Of a stretch of 64,000 nucleotides of DNA, positions 24,001 through 39,000 are shown in pieces. Below the pieces are notes generated by a model. That model did no database searches. It had not been told where the DNA came from and saw only the letters and a list, made by a program, of their open reading frames with translations. The stretch is from assembly GCA_002633005.1 (NCBI GenBank), contig NMRA01000610.1, positions 156,424-220,423 of the forward strand, read 5' to 3'. The DNA comes from Phoronis australis (lineage: Eukaryota > Phoronida > Phoronidae). A program made the position numbers and the translations under genes. Position 1 is the stretch's first letter; each line of letters starts with the position of its first letter.

Positions 24001-27000
24001 TCTGGACTCAGAAAGAACTGACAGTATGGGATATTTTGCCAAACCAGGGTCATATCATATCTTCATATCAGGTCACAGCACAACCTGGAAAATTATGCGC
24101 TTTGTCTGATGAAATAAATAACAGTCAGTTCTTTGTAACAAGTCCAGAAATCAAACCTTTTTTGACTAAGGAACAATAATTGAGACCAATTTCATACATA
24201 AAAACTTGTTTTTTTTTTGACAGAAAGCATGGGTTTAATACAGAAAGTAAGGTTTGAACTCTTGAGTGCATTAAGTGTAACATCCGTAAATATTGAACTC
24301 TAGTTTCCTGAAAAGTGAACCGAGCCAAGTACAATTAAATCACTAGAAAAAATCTATCAAACAACAAAAAGTGCTTTCTTGGTAGTTTTTGTCCCGATAT
24401 TGTGATACGTTTGTTAAATCAAATTTTGATAACTCAATTTACCACTTCACAACCATTTTCTACGTAAAAACCCTCAATTTTTTATAACACCACCGACCAA
24501 GATTTCTTGCAATTCATATTATGCACGCATTACTGCCTAGAAATGAGCTTCATAAAAATGGCCAAGGAGATGAATACCAGGTTTTGAACGCAATAGCAGT
24601 AACCGTCAGTAATAACTGTTAGCCAGATGGGAATAGTTTGCTTCATGGACTGACCAACAGAGGGCGTATTCCCAGGTGTTGAGCATCAGTAATTAAATTA
24701 CTTTAATGACAGGTCAGACGAATGCAGTGAACACTGCCATACGCAACAAGCAGCATGCCGAGTTAATGGCAACATGCAAAAAGTTACATCATCTGCACAC
24801 CTATTTCAAACTGTACACTGAAGACAAAGTAAAATAAATGCAAACATGTTACTTTATTTAGCTTTAGTTTTAACTTTTAATTTAAAAGCATTATTGATGC
24901 TGCGATAAGGAAAATTTCACTTTGTAACCTTAAATGTTCCTGAGCACAAAAGACAGCAAGACATACCACGAACAAAACAAAATCAAAAACAACTTAAGAA
25001 TTGGACACACACACAATCATGAAAACCAGCATACGATAGTTGGTGTTAGTGGCTGTTACATTTACCTTTCCACCTCCCTTAGTGAAAAAAAAAACAGAAC
25101 ATGTGATTGGTTAAGTCTGTGACGTGCATAGGCGGACCTAAAAGGTGCTTCAAAAGTACACCAGGCAAGTTAAGTTTTGTGACAATAAACACATAATCTG
25201 TGCTGCATAATATAGAGGAGTATCTAAGTTAACATACAACTAAACACAAATTTTCGGATTTCAATAAAACAAAATAATGCGTATTGAAGATGCAAGTCAT
25301 GATCATATACATAATATTATATAATTTATGTAGTTTCCTTCAAAATGTAAAAAACGTACCCAAGGACAAGCATTGAGTTTCCTTGATTTTAAATCATGTT
25401 TCCAAAATATAAAATATCCGTGGAATTTCAGTTGTGTTAAACAATGAATACAAAATACATACCGGAAAGTAAAATCTCACAAATTTCGAACAATAATAAT
25501 TGTCAAAGTTGCATTTTGTTCATTTCATTGTAGCAAAAGCATACCACACAGTTTTTCAAAATATTTTGTCGGTAGCCATGGACAAGATTTTGAACACAAT
25601 TACGGTTTTGTAGTAAACATTAGTTCGATGCTACGTGTCATTCATGAAAATGTGAGAAAATAAAATTTCACCCGTATACCACAGTGCAACCTACATTGGT
25701 GAGAATTTATAGCAGATATACTTTGAAGTAAATGTAGGATGAAGCATTTTGCCATCCATGAATAGCTGCCGTACAATTCAGTTAGCGAATGATTGCAAAT
25801 TCTTGCCAGGACAAGTAATGATGTGGCTCTTCTAATTGACAAATAAAAATATCTAAACCAGCTCTGACAATATTTCTGGGAGCCAAATCTGACAAATAGT
25901 CTTCTCCCACGTGCTGCACAATTTACGTTCAATGGCTGCACCTGATTCACCTTGCTGGTTCAGCTAGGACAACCAGATAAAACATCAGATTGGTTCTCAA
26001 CAACAGCTCCGGCCTGCTTTACAAAGCAATCAGATGTCTTAGTCAGTTGACCTGACGGAAACGTCAATGCCAATCAAGTGCACCCACTGTCTCCGAGACG
26101 AATCTCATTTTAGACCCTTTCACCATCATAATGAAAAAATCCTCAATAAAGTATCCCTACACTCAATAAAGTATCCCTACACTCAATCTGTTTAAAAGTA
26201 ACTATGATCCTATGGCGTTCTGAACTTCTGCACATGACCAATAATTTTTATTCAAGGATGATGTAATCTGCTCTAAACATTTTCAAACCAAACAATGTAA
26301 AAACTAGTGTCAAAGTGTCAAAAATAACACAAGCAGTCAAACAATCAGGCAAAGACTGCAAAATGGTAATTACGTGCATTGAGCGATTAGAAAAATGGTA
26401 ATTAGGTGCATTGATGAGCGATTAGAAATAAAAGCAATGGAATAATTGGAACGAAAGCTGCAAATTGGATACCGTATGTGTCCCGAACTTTTGCCACGTG
26501 TTTTGATTTTAAACAGAATTTGTGAATTTCGATGATGAATTGCAAACACTTCTTACAAAAAACAAAATTAAAGTAAGCTGAATTCAATGTCACGAAGGCT
26601 ATTTATCATGGTGGCGAATGATGCAAAATTTAGCTGCCAGAAAGTCATTGTCCTGGAAATGCTATTTTGCACCGAGTCATTGCAATTCATTCTTGTTTTA
26701 AACAAAATCGGCCTTCATGACAGGAGAGTGACACTCTGTTTTGTCTCAGTTTCGACAACCTTAGTGTGGTTCGGTAGCAAACTAGTCGCGCTTCAAATCT
26801 TTCAGTGATAGCATAAAAAGTCACCTAATAAAGCGAGAAGCACAAAATGAACCTCCTAACCTATCCTGAGAAAGTGACATCTTTCAGTACAAGGCAGTTT
26901 CCATTTTCTGTTGTTATAGCAACTGTACACTGAGAAAATTGTTAACTGTAGCAAGGTTCTGCAAAGTAAAACCTATCAACCAAGCCTTGCATGCTTGAGT

Positions 27001-30000
27001 CATACAGCGTTCACATGACATCGAATCAGAAGGCGGACCCAGTCACTGTCCCACCAGCTANTGTTTTGATTTTAAACAGAATTTGTGAATTTCGATGATG
27101 AATTGCAAACACTTCTTACAAAAAACAAAATTACCCAGAATAACCCGCCATGATGGGTGCAAGCTGAATTCAATGTCACGAAGGCTATTTATCATGGTGG
27201 CGAATGATGCAGAATTTAGCTGCCAGAAAGTCATTGTCCTGGAAATGCTATTTTGCACCGAGTCATTGCAATTCATTCTTGTTTTAAACAAAATCGGCCT
27301 TCATGACAGGAGAGTGACACTCTGTTTTGTCTCAGTTTCGACAACCTTAGTGTGGTTTGGTAGCAAACTAGTCGCGCTACAAATCTTTCAGTGATAGCAT
27401 AAAAAGTCACCTAATAAAGCGAGAAGCACAAAATGAACCTCCTAACCTATCCTGAGAAAGTGACATCTTTCAGTACAAGGCAGTTTCCATTTTCTGTTGT
27501 TATAGCAACTGTACACTGAGAAAATTGTTAACTGTAGCAAGGTTCTGCAAAGTAAAACCTATCAACCAAGCCTTGCATGCTTGAGTCATACAGCGTTCAC
27601 ATGACATCGAATCAGAAGGCGGACCCAGTCACTGTCCCACCAGCTAACTTATTTGTTATCCTCAAAGGTGGTGCAGTAATTTTACCTTCTTACCGTGAGA
27701 AGGGTACGTTCCCGTCATATAACCTGTGGTTGGGTTCCGTTCGCCAGTGGTATCATTGCACGTGATTGGCCAAAATATTGGGGCTTTTTGCTCATCAATG
27801 TAATGCTAATCATATGGCAAATGTATGAAATTATTCAAAAGACAGCTGACAGGAAGCCTTTATGAGCAATGGATCTGCCTTCTCATAACATTCAAATGTC
27901 GGTGAACGCTGTACCAGTGTGCAAAAGAGATAAAAATCTACACTAAGCTTGATGCACTTGTCACCATAGATTACAAAATAACTGTAAACCCTGAGGGTTT
28001 CATTACAAGCGTTTACTGTGACGGCACTACAATGTGCGAGCGAATGTGAAAAATGTGTCGAGTGCGTGAGTTGACTGACTTACTAATGACACACTGTCAG
28101 TACTAAAGCCGGGTTGTTTTACGTAAACTCTCTAAAACACACACACCAGAGACTTAATGAATTCAACAGCAGCTAACTTCTAAAGGGGATCCTTGGAGAG
28201 AGGCTCCCTCCTGTTAAGGGTTGCATAATCTATGCTCTGTACTATTGTGGGCAATAATCACTTACGGGGGGCCCTGAATTTTGAGGACCAGTTTGATGCC
28301 TGTTATTCAAAGAAGCCTCATAACTGGTTCTCAGAATGAAGACCCCTGTGAGTGACTATTACCAGATAGCGCATACTACAACTTGCTGTAAAACAGGGAG
28401 GGGAGTTTCACACATCAAAACACAGTCACTTTATGGCAATTCTTAAGTCATTTTGCAATATCTTAAAACTTCATTCACTGCCTAGCTATAAATTATGAAA
28501 AGAGACTTCTATAACAATTTTACATTTATTAACATTATATTAAACTTTTCACTTATTAATGAGATTAAGCAGAATATTCTGGACAATATAACAAACAATT
28601 TCACATCTCTCCTATTTTTCTACTAAATAGGTCAGGAATTACTCTTAAATAGGTCAAGAATAACTCCTAAATGCTCGTCATAATTAATTTTTGGGTAGAA
28701 ATCGGCAACAAAACAAGATAGCAGAAAAAAAAGCAATTAACATGCAGTTCTGTTCTGAGTCAAAATTAAATTACATAACAACAAAATGGAATAGTTATTA
28801 AAAAGAAATCTCAAAATTAACATACAGTTACACCTTTTTTTGAAATACATTAAAACAAACGAACCATGATTTCTGAGGAAGCTGACATATAACAAACACT
28901 ATAAGAATTTTAACATACAAACACTATTTTTGAATTTGAAGGAACATAAAACAAAAAATTAAAACAACTACAATTTTTATTAAATAATTATAATAAAAAT
29001 TATCAAAAACTCCACAACGTCTCAATTTACCTATCCTGAGATAATAAACTGTTCAGGTTTGTTAAGGAGACCTTACCTGTCGTGGCAAAGTTAACAGTAT
29101 CCCATCAAACAACTGCTGGGTTTCTTGCTGATCTTTGGAAATGTCAGCGTTTTCATGAAGACCAAATACCTAGTATGAAGAAAATGGATCATGGAACATC
29201 AGAGAAAGTTTGATACTATATATCATGTTTCAGTGAAAAATCATGATTAAATAAAGTTTCACTTCTCAGCCATACTGTGTCCTAAATTGGAGAGATTTTA
29301 CCAAATGCATGCCTTGAATAAATGAAAGACAAATTTTTCACATCATGCCGTACCTCGGGATGAGGAGTTAGAGGCAAACTCTTGATGTACTCTAAGTAGC
29401 TCTCATACGACCCCTTCTTGGGTGCGAAGTACTCTCCGCTCTCCGAGAACTTATAGGTGTCGTCCTCAATGACAGCCATGTTGTAAAAGATGGACAGGAG
29501 GCTGATGATGAGGCGGCGATCCTTATCGTCCGTCACGCGACCACCGTAATTACACTGGCCCGTCAGGTAGGTGAGGGCCTCTAGTGGTGGGTCATCGTAC
29601 TCATTGATAAACATCTGGAAACAACAGTCATGTGGTAATCAATTAGAAGTATTAAGAAGGCACACTGTTGGCGTTCATTGTTGCACAATGTGACATAGTA
29701 TGCCAGAAGGATGGAGGAGACAGTGTGACGCAGTGTTTTGAACTCTGGACCACCGTTTGGGAGACTCGGGTTTGAATCCTTTCTGAACGCAGACAATGGA
29801 GCATTGCACAAAAGTGTCTCCTACTTCTCTGAGCTCGGCCTTTCTAGTGAGTGAATGAAATGCAAGGGAATGAATTAGAACCACTTCGGAATACTCGACT
29901 TCGAGTGTGAAGTGTAAAGATGAGAAAGAAAGAATGGCTTCTGGCTTGTACATAATCACTGGGAAAAAGCAATGTGGCAACACGTTGTTTTATTTATTGT

Positions 30001-33000
30001 GTCTTTTCCATTTCAGACACTTTCAATTAAAATATTTTAACTATTACAATGTGTGTAGTCTGTGGTATCTTGAAAAATGTGTGATCATTGGACGATCTGT
30101 TTAAAAACGGATTTTCTAATCTAAAAAATCAAACAATTATCTGTTGCCAAAGAATGTACAATAAAAATGTTCATGTCAATCAATGAAGTAAAATATTTAA
30201 AATCAGTAACACTCCGAAAGACAGATTCCAACTCATGACCTCAGCAGTCGTAGTGCATTACTTTGCTAGTGGAACTAAAGCACATTTTCAATAGGCTGGT
30301 TTGGAAGCCAATTACAAGAACTGGGCAACATCTAATAAATCACAAAACACATTCAATTTGTTGTTTTATAGCTCAGGTCCAAGCTAATAAATTCAAAAAC
30401 TCTATACTCTCCGACAATAATCACAAAAATGCCATTTTTGACCAAAAAATGAAGCGTTTTCTTTTGCATTTTCATCCAGTGACAAGCAACAATGCCACAC
30501 AAGTTAACTCACCTCCAGCTGACGGACGCTAATCCTGAGATCTGATTCGTTGAATTCATATGGCACATTCCATCCCAAGGGACCAAATTTCCGCCGTTCT
30601 TGAATCAAAGCGTGGAAAAAGCAAAGACCAAAGAGCAACTTTTCAAATACCTGAAACGAGACAATCAACCTGTGACTATGATTGGCCTTGTAACTTGACA
30701 GATGTGTCAGGACCATAAAAAGGTAAGAATTATTGGATTGGGGCACACAGAAAAGTTTGGCCATCTCAATCATTTTTTGGGTTCTGTTGATTCTTTATCA
30801 CTGCAACAAGAGGCATTACCTTGAGTTGGGTCTGAAGAAGGTATTGTGCGAAGTACTTACCTTAAGTTAGATCGGACTGGATGGTATTGCACAAGGACAC
30901 AACTATCGAGTTGGATTTGTTTGAAACGCTTATGCATTTGATATCTTAGAAAATTTAATGTACTACACGATGCACTTACATCAGTTTGGATTTGCATGTA
31001 GGGTATAACATGAGGCACTAACCACGGAATTGATTTCCTTGGATGGTATTAAGAAAGGCACTTACCCAGGTTTAAATTGGTTGATAGATATTACATGAAG
31101 CATTATTTTACACTTATGCACTATAATATGCACTATATTTTTGATTTACGTTGCACCGAGTCTACTCAAACCCCTCACCTTGGGCTTGTTGCAGCCATTA
31201 AAGAACTGTGGATCTGAGATAGGGTCGTTCAAATATGATCGTAAGAGATTGGCCCTTAGCCCTTTTGGCGGCTCATTGGTCATTTTCACGCTGTTTTGTA
31301 ACACAGACACTGGGAAATCTGGTGACGGATAACTAGTCAACCACAGACGAAAGTTGACGTGAGTCTTGGAGGCATCGGTGATGACCTACAAGAGAAGACA
31401 TGTCATGAATATTCACGTCTCGAATTTACAAAAAAAAACAAAAATGCGAACTTCTGAGCAGCATTGACCACAACATTCTAAATTTAACAATCATTGAAAC
31501 TGAGACATTCATTTTATACAATATCAAAAAAAAGAGCGTAATCATAATTATGCAGATTTTTCACTAATATATGAATTGGTGGTAAGTATGAAACGATCCA
31601 TACAAGTTTCTGTCATTACTTCTTGGTTTCGAATTACTCTCGTTTCTAAAAGTTTTATTTAATTTGAACTACATCATGAAAGGCACTTGAACAAATTACA
31701 GGAAACCCCTTCAATCCAATTTAGCACTGCCATAACTCGCACCACTCACCGTCTCACATATTCGTTGCAAGTCACCCAACCACGATGCCGCCAGGTGGCA
31801 GTTCTGCAGCACAACCCATGTTCCAGCTTGGATAGCCTAAAATGAATGCTCAAAATTGAGACATTGAAGACATTATAACATCAAACAAAATTCTGATGAA
31901 ATATGGCAGATCAAGAGAACAAGAACAGCACTACAGCATGATATGGTAGATAATTGTTTCACAGTGTTGAACTTTGCAACAAACATTTCCCACAAGTTTT
32001 CAAAAAAACTCTACCTGTGCGACATACTATTATCTGCTTAGTATTTTTACGAATAGAGAGACCACAAGGGGGCGCATTAATTAATACTGAGATCACTAGC
32101 AAGACACTTCCTTGAATAGACCAGAGAGTTAACTGTCTTACAAACTCTTTCCTCTCAAAATTTAGCATAACATTCCAAAATAGCTGTCCAGTCACTTTCA
32201 GTGTCTATCATGCAACTGCAAGTTTGTAAGGTCGCGAGTTGACTCGCGCAACTCTTAGCATTATCTCAGTGCCCAAAAGAAACCTGAGCTTTAGTGAACA
32301 CCCCCTGTTGACACTACTTCACACTAGCACAAAACAGACAAACAACACTTGTCTGCCTACGCAAACAGAAACACTTAAATACCTCATTGATCATTTTTTC
32401 GGCAATAGGACCTTGACCTTGGCCGAGAGAGATGGTCTTGAGTCTGGATCCTCCCATTCCTGAATAAACAAGTTTTTGCGTGCATCAAGATATTTCATAC
32501 TAATCATTACCTTAATGCACAAAAACGGGTGATGGCACTCTTGACGATATAGTTCTCCAAGTGTGACATTAAACATGATTTCAAGGGAAATGCAAGTTTA
32601 CAACATAAAGTGCAAAATTTGTGCAGTAAATTCACAAAAATATCTGCAACGAATGACATCCCTTTCTAATTAATATCGGAAACAGTTTTGATTGACTTTC
32701 AGTTAAAATATAGTAACCCAAAACATTAACAAATTATTACAGTACCAAAAAATCGTGATGTTAAAACAAACCTGAAGCAAGTTGCCAAGGTTACAACAAC
32801 AATGTGCAATTTGTGCTTTAATCCAATTTTCCCAAAACCTGCATAACAAATTAAAGTGCAGTGCTGGGCATGTGCAAAGCAGGATACTGCCTAATCCAGA
32901 TTTCTCAAACGAGTTCAATTAAACTCAACATAAATTTCTTATAAGTTTCAGCCATACTAGGAACACACGCAAAATACCAGAATGAAGACAACCAGGGAAG

Positions 33001-36000
33001 TCTAATTCTTCATATTCAATGGGTGGGTTGACCAGAAGATTTAGTGCTCACTAGTAGACAACTTGCCAGAGACCTAACAGTACAGCCAAGGCTACTGTAA
33101 CGTCATACAGGAATTAATAACATCCATTTGTTAAACCAGAGAGTTGTAAATTTAGCTGGCAAATACCTCATGGGGCAGAACTTCCCCATGAAATGCGCTG
33201 TGAAAATGACCCTTTCAATTAAAAAGTTTGCGTTAAGTTCAATTGAAATTCCAGAAAAGGTTCCAGTTTCTTCACTTCTTATCTGATTTCCACCTTAAAA
33301 ACACAGTTTGATGGCATATGCAGTATGTTGAGTAAGTATATTAGGCAGATAAACAATAACCATGTGACCTGCTGGGTGCAAGTGCAGGGATTACAGCTGC
33401 AAATCAGAAAGTGTGGATCATACACTTGGACATGCAATACAACAGACACGAGGGGCGGGGCTTAGAGCAAGGTCCGTTTTGGAAGGGGAGGGGCTTCATA
33501 AAAATGCATAGAAGGGATGGGCTAGTAATGACGGGAAGGTCCATTATGGTCGGGATGTCAGAGTGCAAATAGAGGGTAGAGTTCATTAGCATTCTCGCAA
33601 CTTGAAAAACAGGTAGTAGCTAAAATCGTGACTGTGTTTCCTTTAAAAGACGAAAAGGCAATATCTTCCAAAGTCTTGCTTTTCTAGCGAGGTCCAAGTG
33701 TTATTGAACTCTACCAAGCATCAGGGAGGGGCTTGGAATAGGGGAAGGTTTAAAGAAGGGAAGTCATAGAGTGCTGCAATACACATGGGGACAGGCTCGG
33801 GATAGGGCCAACATCTGAAGAAGAATAGAGAATTCAATACAGACATGCACACAAGGAGTTGGGCTTGAGATATGGGCAAGGTTCATTGTAGAAGGCAAGT
33901 TACATATAGTTAGATGGAGTGCTCAACATAGACATGTACACAAGCAGTGAAGCCCGAGATATGGGCAAGGTCCATTGTAATAGGGATGTTATATGTAGTT
34001 AGATGGAGTGCTCAACACATACACAAGGTCAAGGGGTAGAGCTTGAAATATGGGCAAGGTGAATTGTAGAAGGTAAGTAAGAGTGCTTAACACAGACATG
34101 TGCACAAGGCATGGGGCTTGAGTCATGGGCAAGGTCCATTGTGGAAGGGGGGGGGGTTAGGTGGAGTGCTGGTCACATACTGGCGATGCGTTCTTGATTA
34201 ATGGCATCCTGACCAAGAACAAGTGCCGTGTTGGACTTCAGCTGGTGGCTGGTGTTCGTGCGGGTTTGCAAACTGCGAGGAATTAGACCTAGACAGGGTG
34301 GATAACTCCAAACTGTTAGTGCTTGTGGTCAAAGTCTTCATCAAACAAAGCTGAACACATGGTGGCTAAACGATCAAACTGAAAGTCAGTAATGAAATGG
34401 TATATTGCAAAACAGGAATCGGAACGTTCACGCAGCCACACAAACAGGGAAAGAATCACTAGTATTGAAACAGAACATTAAGCTGTTGTTAAAAACACCA
34501 CACACAGTAAATATGGCATGGTTCAGCCCAAGTAAATCCAACATAAAAAGAAACCAGGTTATGAATTTGCTTCGTGATAACAATTTGTAGAATTAATAAC
34601 AATACACTTTATTTTGAATTAAGTTATTACGAAAGCAATCTAGTTTTCTAAACACACACAACTTGTTTCACACAGTCACCAATAAGATGTAAAAGTTAAG
34701 TGTAATATTCACACACAAAACTACCAACACTCGTAGACAAAACAAGCCAAATGTACCTTTTTCTTCAGCAAATTTATACAAGCCAGCCATTGGATCAGCT
34801 CCAGGAGACAGAACGAATATCATTGGTGTAAAGAACTGCGAATCCTTGAAGCTGATTGTCAGGTCAAAGGTCGGAGGTTCAATGTACTGCTGGCTCATGT
34901 TGGCAACAATGAAAGCCTGTGCTGCTGGCACCATCTGTGGTGAAAAAGTAGAAATGACAGTAACGACAAAATGGCCGACTACGTAACTGATGATTCAGAG
35001 TGGGCAGTTAGCACAAGGCAGAGATGCGACACTGCATGAATCAGCTCAAGGAAACTGAAAGATGAACAATGTGATTCTTAATATGACCAATTTCTCACCT
35101 GTTCAAGCAATTATTTCATCGAAGAAATTCAAAATATTAATGTTCAGCTGCTGAAACGTATGAAACCCACAACAGCTCATTTTCGAAAATTGCTGACATT
35201 TGACAGCAGATTCATTTGATCACATTTCATTCTCAAGCACTGGCAACAATCTGAGGATTCAATTTTGGCAACCCAGCTGCCAAAAAGGACTACAGGCTTA
35301 CTCAATAAGTTTCTTTAATTACTTTTATTAAAGTTTCAGCCTGTGTTCAACATGGTTTCAAAAAGTTACTGACAACATTTTTGAAAGAAACAAAAAATAG
35401 TACCAACTACAAAACAGAATCCACTCGCTTCAAAACTATCAAACCAAAAGCGCATAAGCTGAAAACAAAGCAGTCAATGCAAATTAGACTACAACTAGAA
35501 CCACAATCTGAAAATACCTTATCTGGTCTCAAACACCGTAGTACTATCAGTTTTTGCAGCCGGTTGAGTTTCTCATCCCAGGGTTCGGGTAATGGTTCAG
35601 TGTCTGGGGTCGTGGAGTCATAAATCTTCTTCCATAAACTTGTCTAAAACAAAAAGTGGTTAGGTAAAGAAAAATGCACTAAAAAGTAAAATTTCTCAAT
35701 AAAGAACGTAATCGTGACATTAGAGTTTCGTTGAGATTTGGCTCAATCCAGCTTCAAAGCCAGTCTTTCATAAAACATGACGGATTGAGCAATTTTAAAC
35801 ATTGGAAACTTAGAAAACTATTTTGGACTAAGGACTACTAACATTTTGCTTAAAATGTTCCATAAAGCCCCGGAAAGCTGGTAAGTCAGAAGCTCTGACA
35901 ATCTCCGCCCATGATTTCTCAGTCAGCCAATCAGCTGCAGGATTCAGGAAGGGATTCTCCAAAGCCACACCTCCTGTCAATAAGAATCTCCACTCTCTGT

Positions 36001-39000
36001 CATCCACCTGTCCTCTGGAAAGTTTCAAAGATTGAGTGGTTAAAACAAGCTAATATCAAGCAATTAATTTTATACATGGGAAAATATTCACTCATCCAGG
36101 TGCAGCAGGGATGCGAAAAAATCTGGTCGACATAAAACTTGAACTTCCTGCTTGAATTATTTCCCAGTCATTTACTGTTCTTGGATCATGAACTATGACT
36201 GATGAATGAATTTTGCCGAGCCTAAAAGCACATTTCAGGTTGGACTATTCGAGTCCAATAGGGGATAATAAAGCAATTGCTTTGTCAGCCAGGACCATAA
36301 TCCCTCGGTTAAGCTGCATTCAACTGGGATATTTGTACGACTAAGAGCAAGGTTCACAAAGCACAGATTTCAATGACCATGTGCGTCAATTTCACACGGC
36401 CTATCATGTGTAACTGACACCGATGATTTACAAACGTTCGAAAAATTCTAAACCACTATGTCGATTAATTACTCCCCCAGTCCAAAATGGAACAATGTCA
36501 GATGATTCTTGTATTGAGTGCAAAATCCATAAGTCAACAGCGCACAATGTCATTCAGTTAAATTTCATTTTATCTAATGAACTGTGCAGAACGGGGCAAC
36601 TTTGGTGATGTGCTGAAATTACAACTAGATGCCAAAACAAATTAAACACAATGAATTCTGGAACAGGCTGCATGCTAGCCTTCCATAGGTGTCCCACAAG
36701 CAAAATGTAACAAAGCAACGTTCTTGTCGACAAGTTTCCGTATCTTACTGGTTTAAGCCCATTGGCTGTAATTGGGTAGTTTCAAAAACAAGGGGTGTAC
36801 TTATATGCAATAACAACCCAATATTCAGGGGAGGGTCTTTACGTGGCAGTGGGCTTACACCAGAGCTTGATACGTCAGAGGTACAACTAGATCCACTACC
36901 AAAGGTAACTTACTCTCCCTTAAGAATTCCTATACAGAGTATAAACGAGAAGAGCAGCTTGTCTTTCTCAAACAGTGACCGACACACGTTCTGATAGATA
37001 CTGTACGTGAAGTGTTTGTTCAGGTTGAAGATTCTCTGCTCCAGTTCATTGGACGGCTCACTATTGTCAATAGACTGGAAATAAGGAACAGCATTATTAT
37101 TTTTACTAATTTTATTTCAGAATAATTTCAATGTATGAAATTAAGCCAGCAAATCCTGGCAACATTGACAGTATTAACATTTACAGCAAGAAAATATAAC
37201 AAGTTAGATATTGTCTTACACAATGGTGGATGTTTTTTCTGCACCACACAACACCAAATGCTACAAAATTATACAGTAAAATCTCACTAGTTTTGGACAA
37301 ATTATCCGCCAAATCTGTCCAGACTTCTCACAAGATTGTAATGTAAGTGCCCACAACTCTTAATAATATCACACGATGGTATCCACAGCTATAGAAATTC
37401 CCAAATCTTGAAGCATTAACATAAATGTGGTGCTCCTTGTCACGTACGAAAAAAAGAAAAACAGTAATTATTTTTCATTTAACGTCAGTATCCAACATTG
37501 TTGAGGTTTCACCGTGGTGCCAACTAATACTGCAAAACCCAAGTCCATTTTGGACAGGTGTGACATCTTCTCAAATGACTTACCTGAAGATACAGGTTAA
37601 TGAACCAGGTGAGAGAGTATTGATACATGGGGTCAATGTTGGCCAGGTCAGATATACTGAAGAACAGTATACTCCCATGTTTGGCCACCGGTTTATACCC
37701 GTTCCTCACGTCATCAATTTCACGCTCCGTCTTGCTAGCAATCTCCTGTTTTGCTGCGATCTCCTCAGACAACACTTTGCTGGAGGAAAGGATCTCGATG
37801 GCGGTCTCGTCTTCTAAAATGTTTCCCTGTTGGAAAACAGAAAATTCATTGTGAACTTTGGTGCAATCTCATCTATGAGGACATTTTTGGTGAGTGACAT
37901 GTATGCATCTTGGAAATTAAACACAGTTGACATAAATGTTCTACTTCTAGTCAATTTTCCAAATAGCTCATGTGTGGAAATGAAAATTTCTGCCAAAATA
38001 CTAAGTGAATCAGCGCCTGAATTGGAAAAAGTGTGAATTGTTTCAATAGGTACCACTAATGAATGCAAAAAACTGGTCTTCTGTACACTTCATGATGCTT
38101 TGATGTATGGCAGACAAAGAAAAAATGCTAGTTTGCTAATGGAAAGAAATTAAATTCCCAGACACACTCAATCACAAAAGCGGGTGTCCCTGAATGCCAT
38201 ATTGTTTTGCTTTTTCTTGTGTCATCACAGGGCAAAAACTATGTTAACATACAGTTCACAATAAAAATAGCCAGACAAAAATTATCAAGAATTCACCCAA
38301 TGTGACAACAAGCTGCATTTGCCATACTTTTAGCTTAGTACAAGTAGAATTCACCATGGCCAGAGAAGCCGGAATGAGGGGTCATGGCTCGTCAGTTCCA
38401 CTCAAACAGAACAAGTTCCAAGCCAACTTGAGTTTAATGACCGGTAGCCCTGCATCGCAGAAGAAAAAACACGTGACTCGATCAAACTTGCCAAGTGCTG
38501 GACCTGTTCCAGCACCAGAACAGTTCCAAGAGGCATCAGACTCACGGTGGAGTCGTTACCCAAGACCTAAGCGGTGGGAGAAGGGAAGGGTGGTTCCGAC
38601 TCACCTGCGATGAAGATAACACCTCCAGTATCTTGTCCTCTATCTCCTTCAGCTGCCGTCGGTTCTTGGCACTCTCCAGGATCAACTGGTTTTTCTTCTC
38701 CTCCAGTTCAGGCTTCTCCTTGGCTGCCACCGTCCCCAACAGCTGGTCCTCTAGTCCCATTGGTGTGATCATGAAGTTAAGCAGAGTCACCTGGAGGAGG
38801 ATAACAAAAATGTTGGGGTAAAATTTATTCAATCTGGGACAAAACAGTTGCTAAAATCGTAGAAGATAGACAACACAGTTGCAACTTTGATATTTTCACG
38901 TGGAATTTCCAGCAGAGAAGATACTTTCTAATTAGCAAGTAGACAGCTAACTTGCTGGAAGTAAAACTGTGACTTACAAAAGGTGGCAGTGACGTCACGG

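Larger units (their letters stand above)
21432..29076. other. Intron 37, 7.6 kb, largest visible intron
   Basis: AT-rich. Holds a dispersed repeat (23990-24250), an inverted-repeat MITE (25946-26085), a 20-bp tandem repeat (26142-26187), the assembly overlap around 27061 and a foldback MITE (28251-28370). No gene inside. Confidence 0.7.

Noticed and set aside
30180-30270. tRNA-like fragment on the minus strand (gaggtcatgagttggaatc)
   Set aside because: Only a weak B-box resemblance, with no A box or target duplication.
34173-34300. Minus-strand ORF near 34.2 kb reading [19 protein letters not shown], a possible alternative last exon after exon 31
   Set aside because: It does not continue the phase of exon 31 through any good acceptor, matches no dynein segment and borders the minisatellite.
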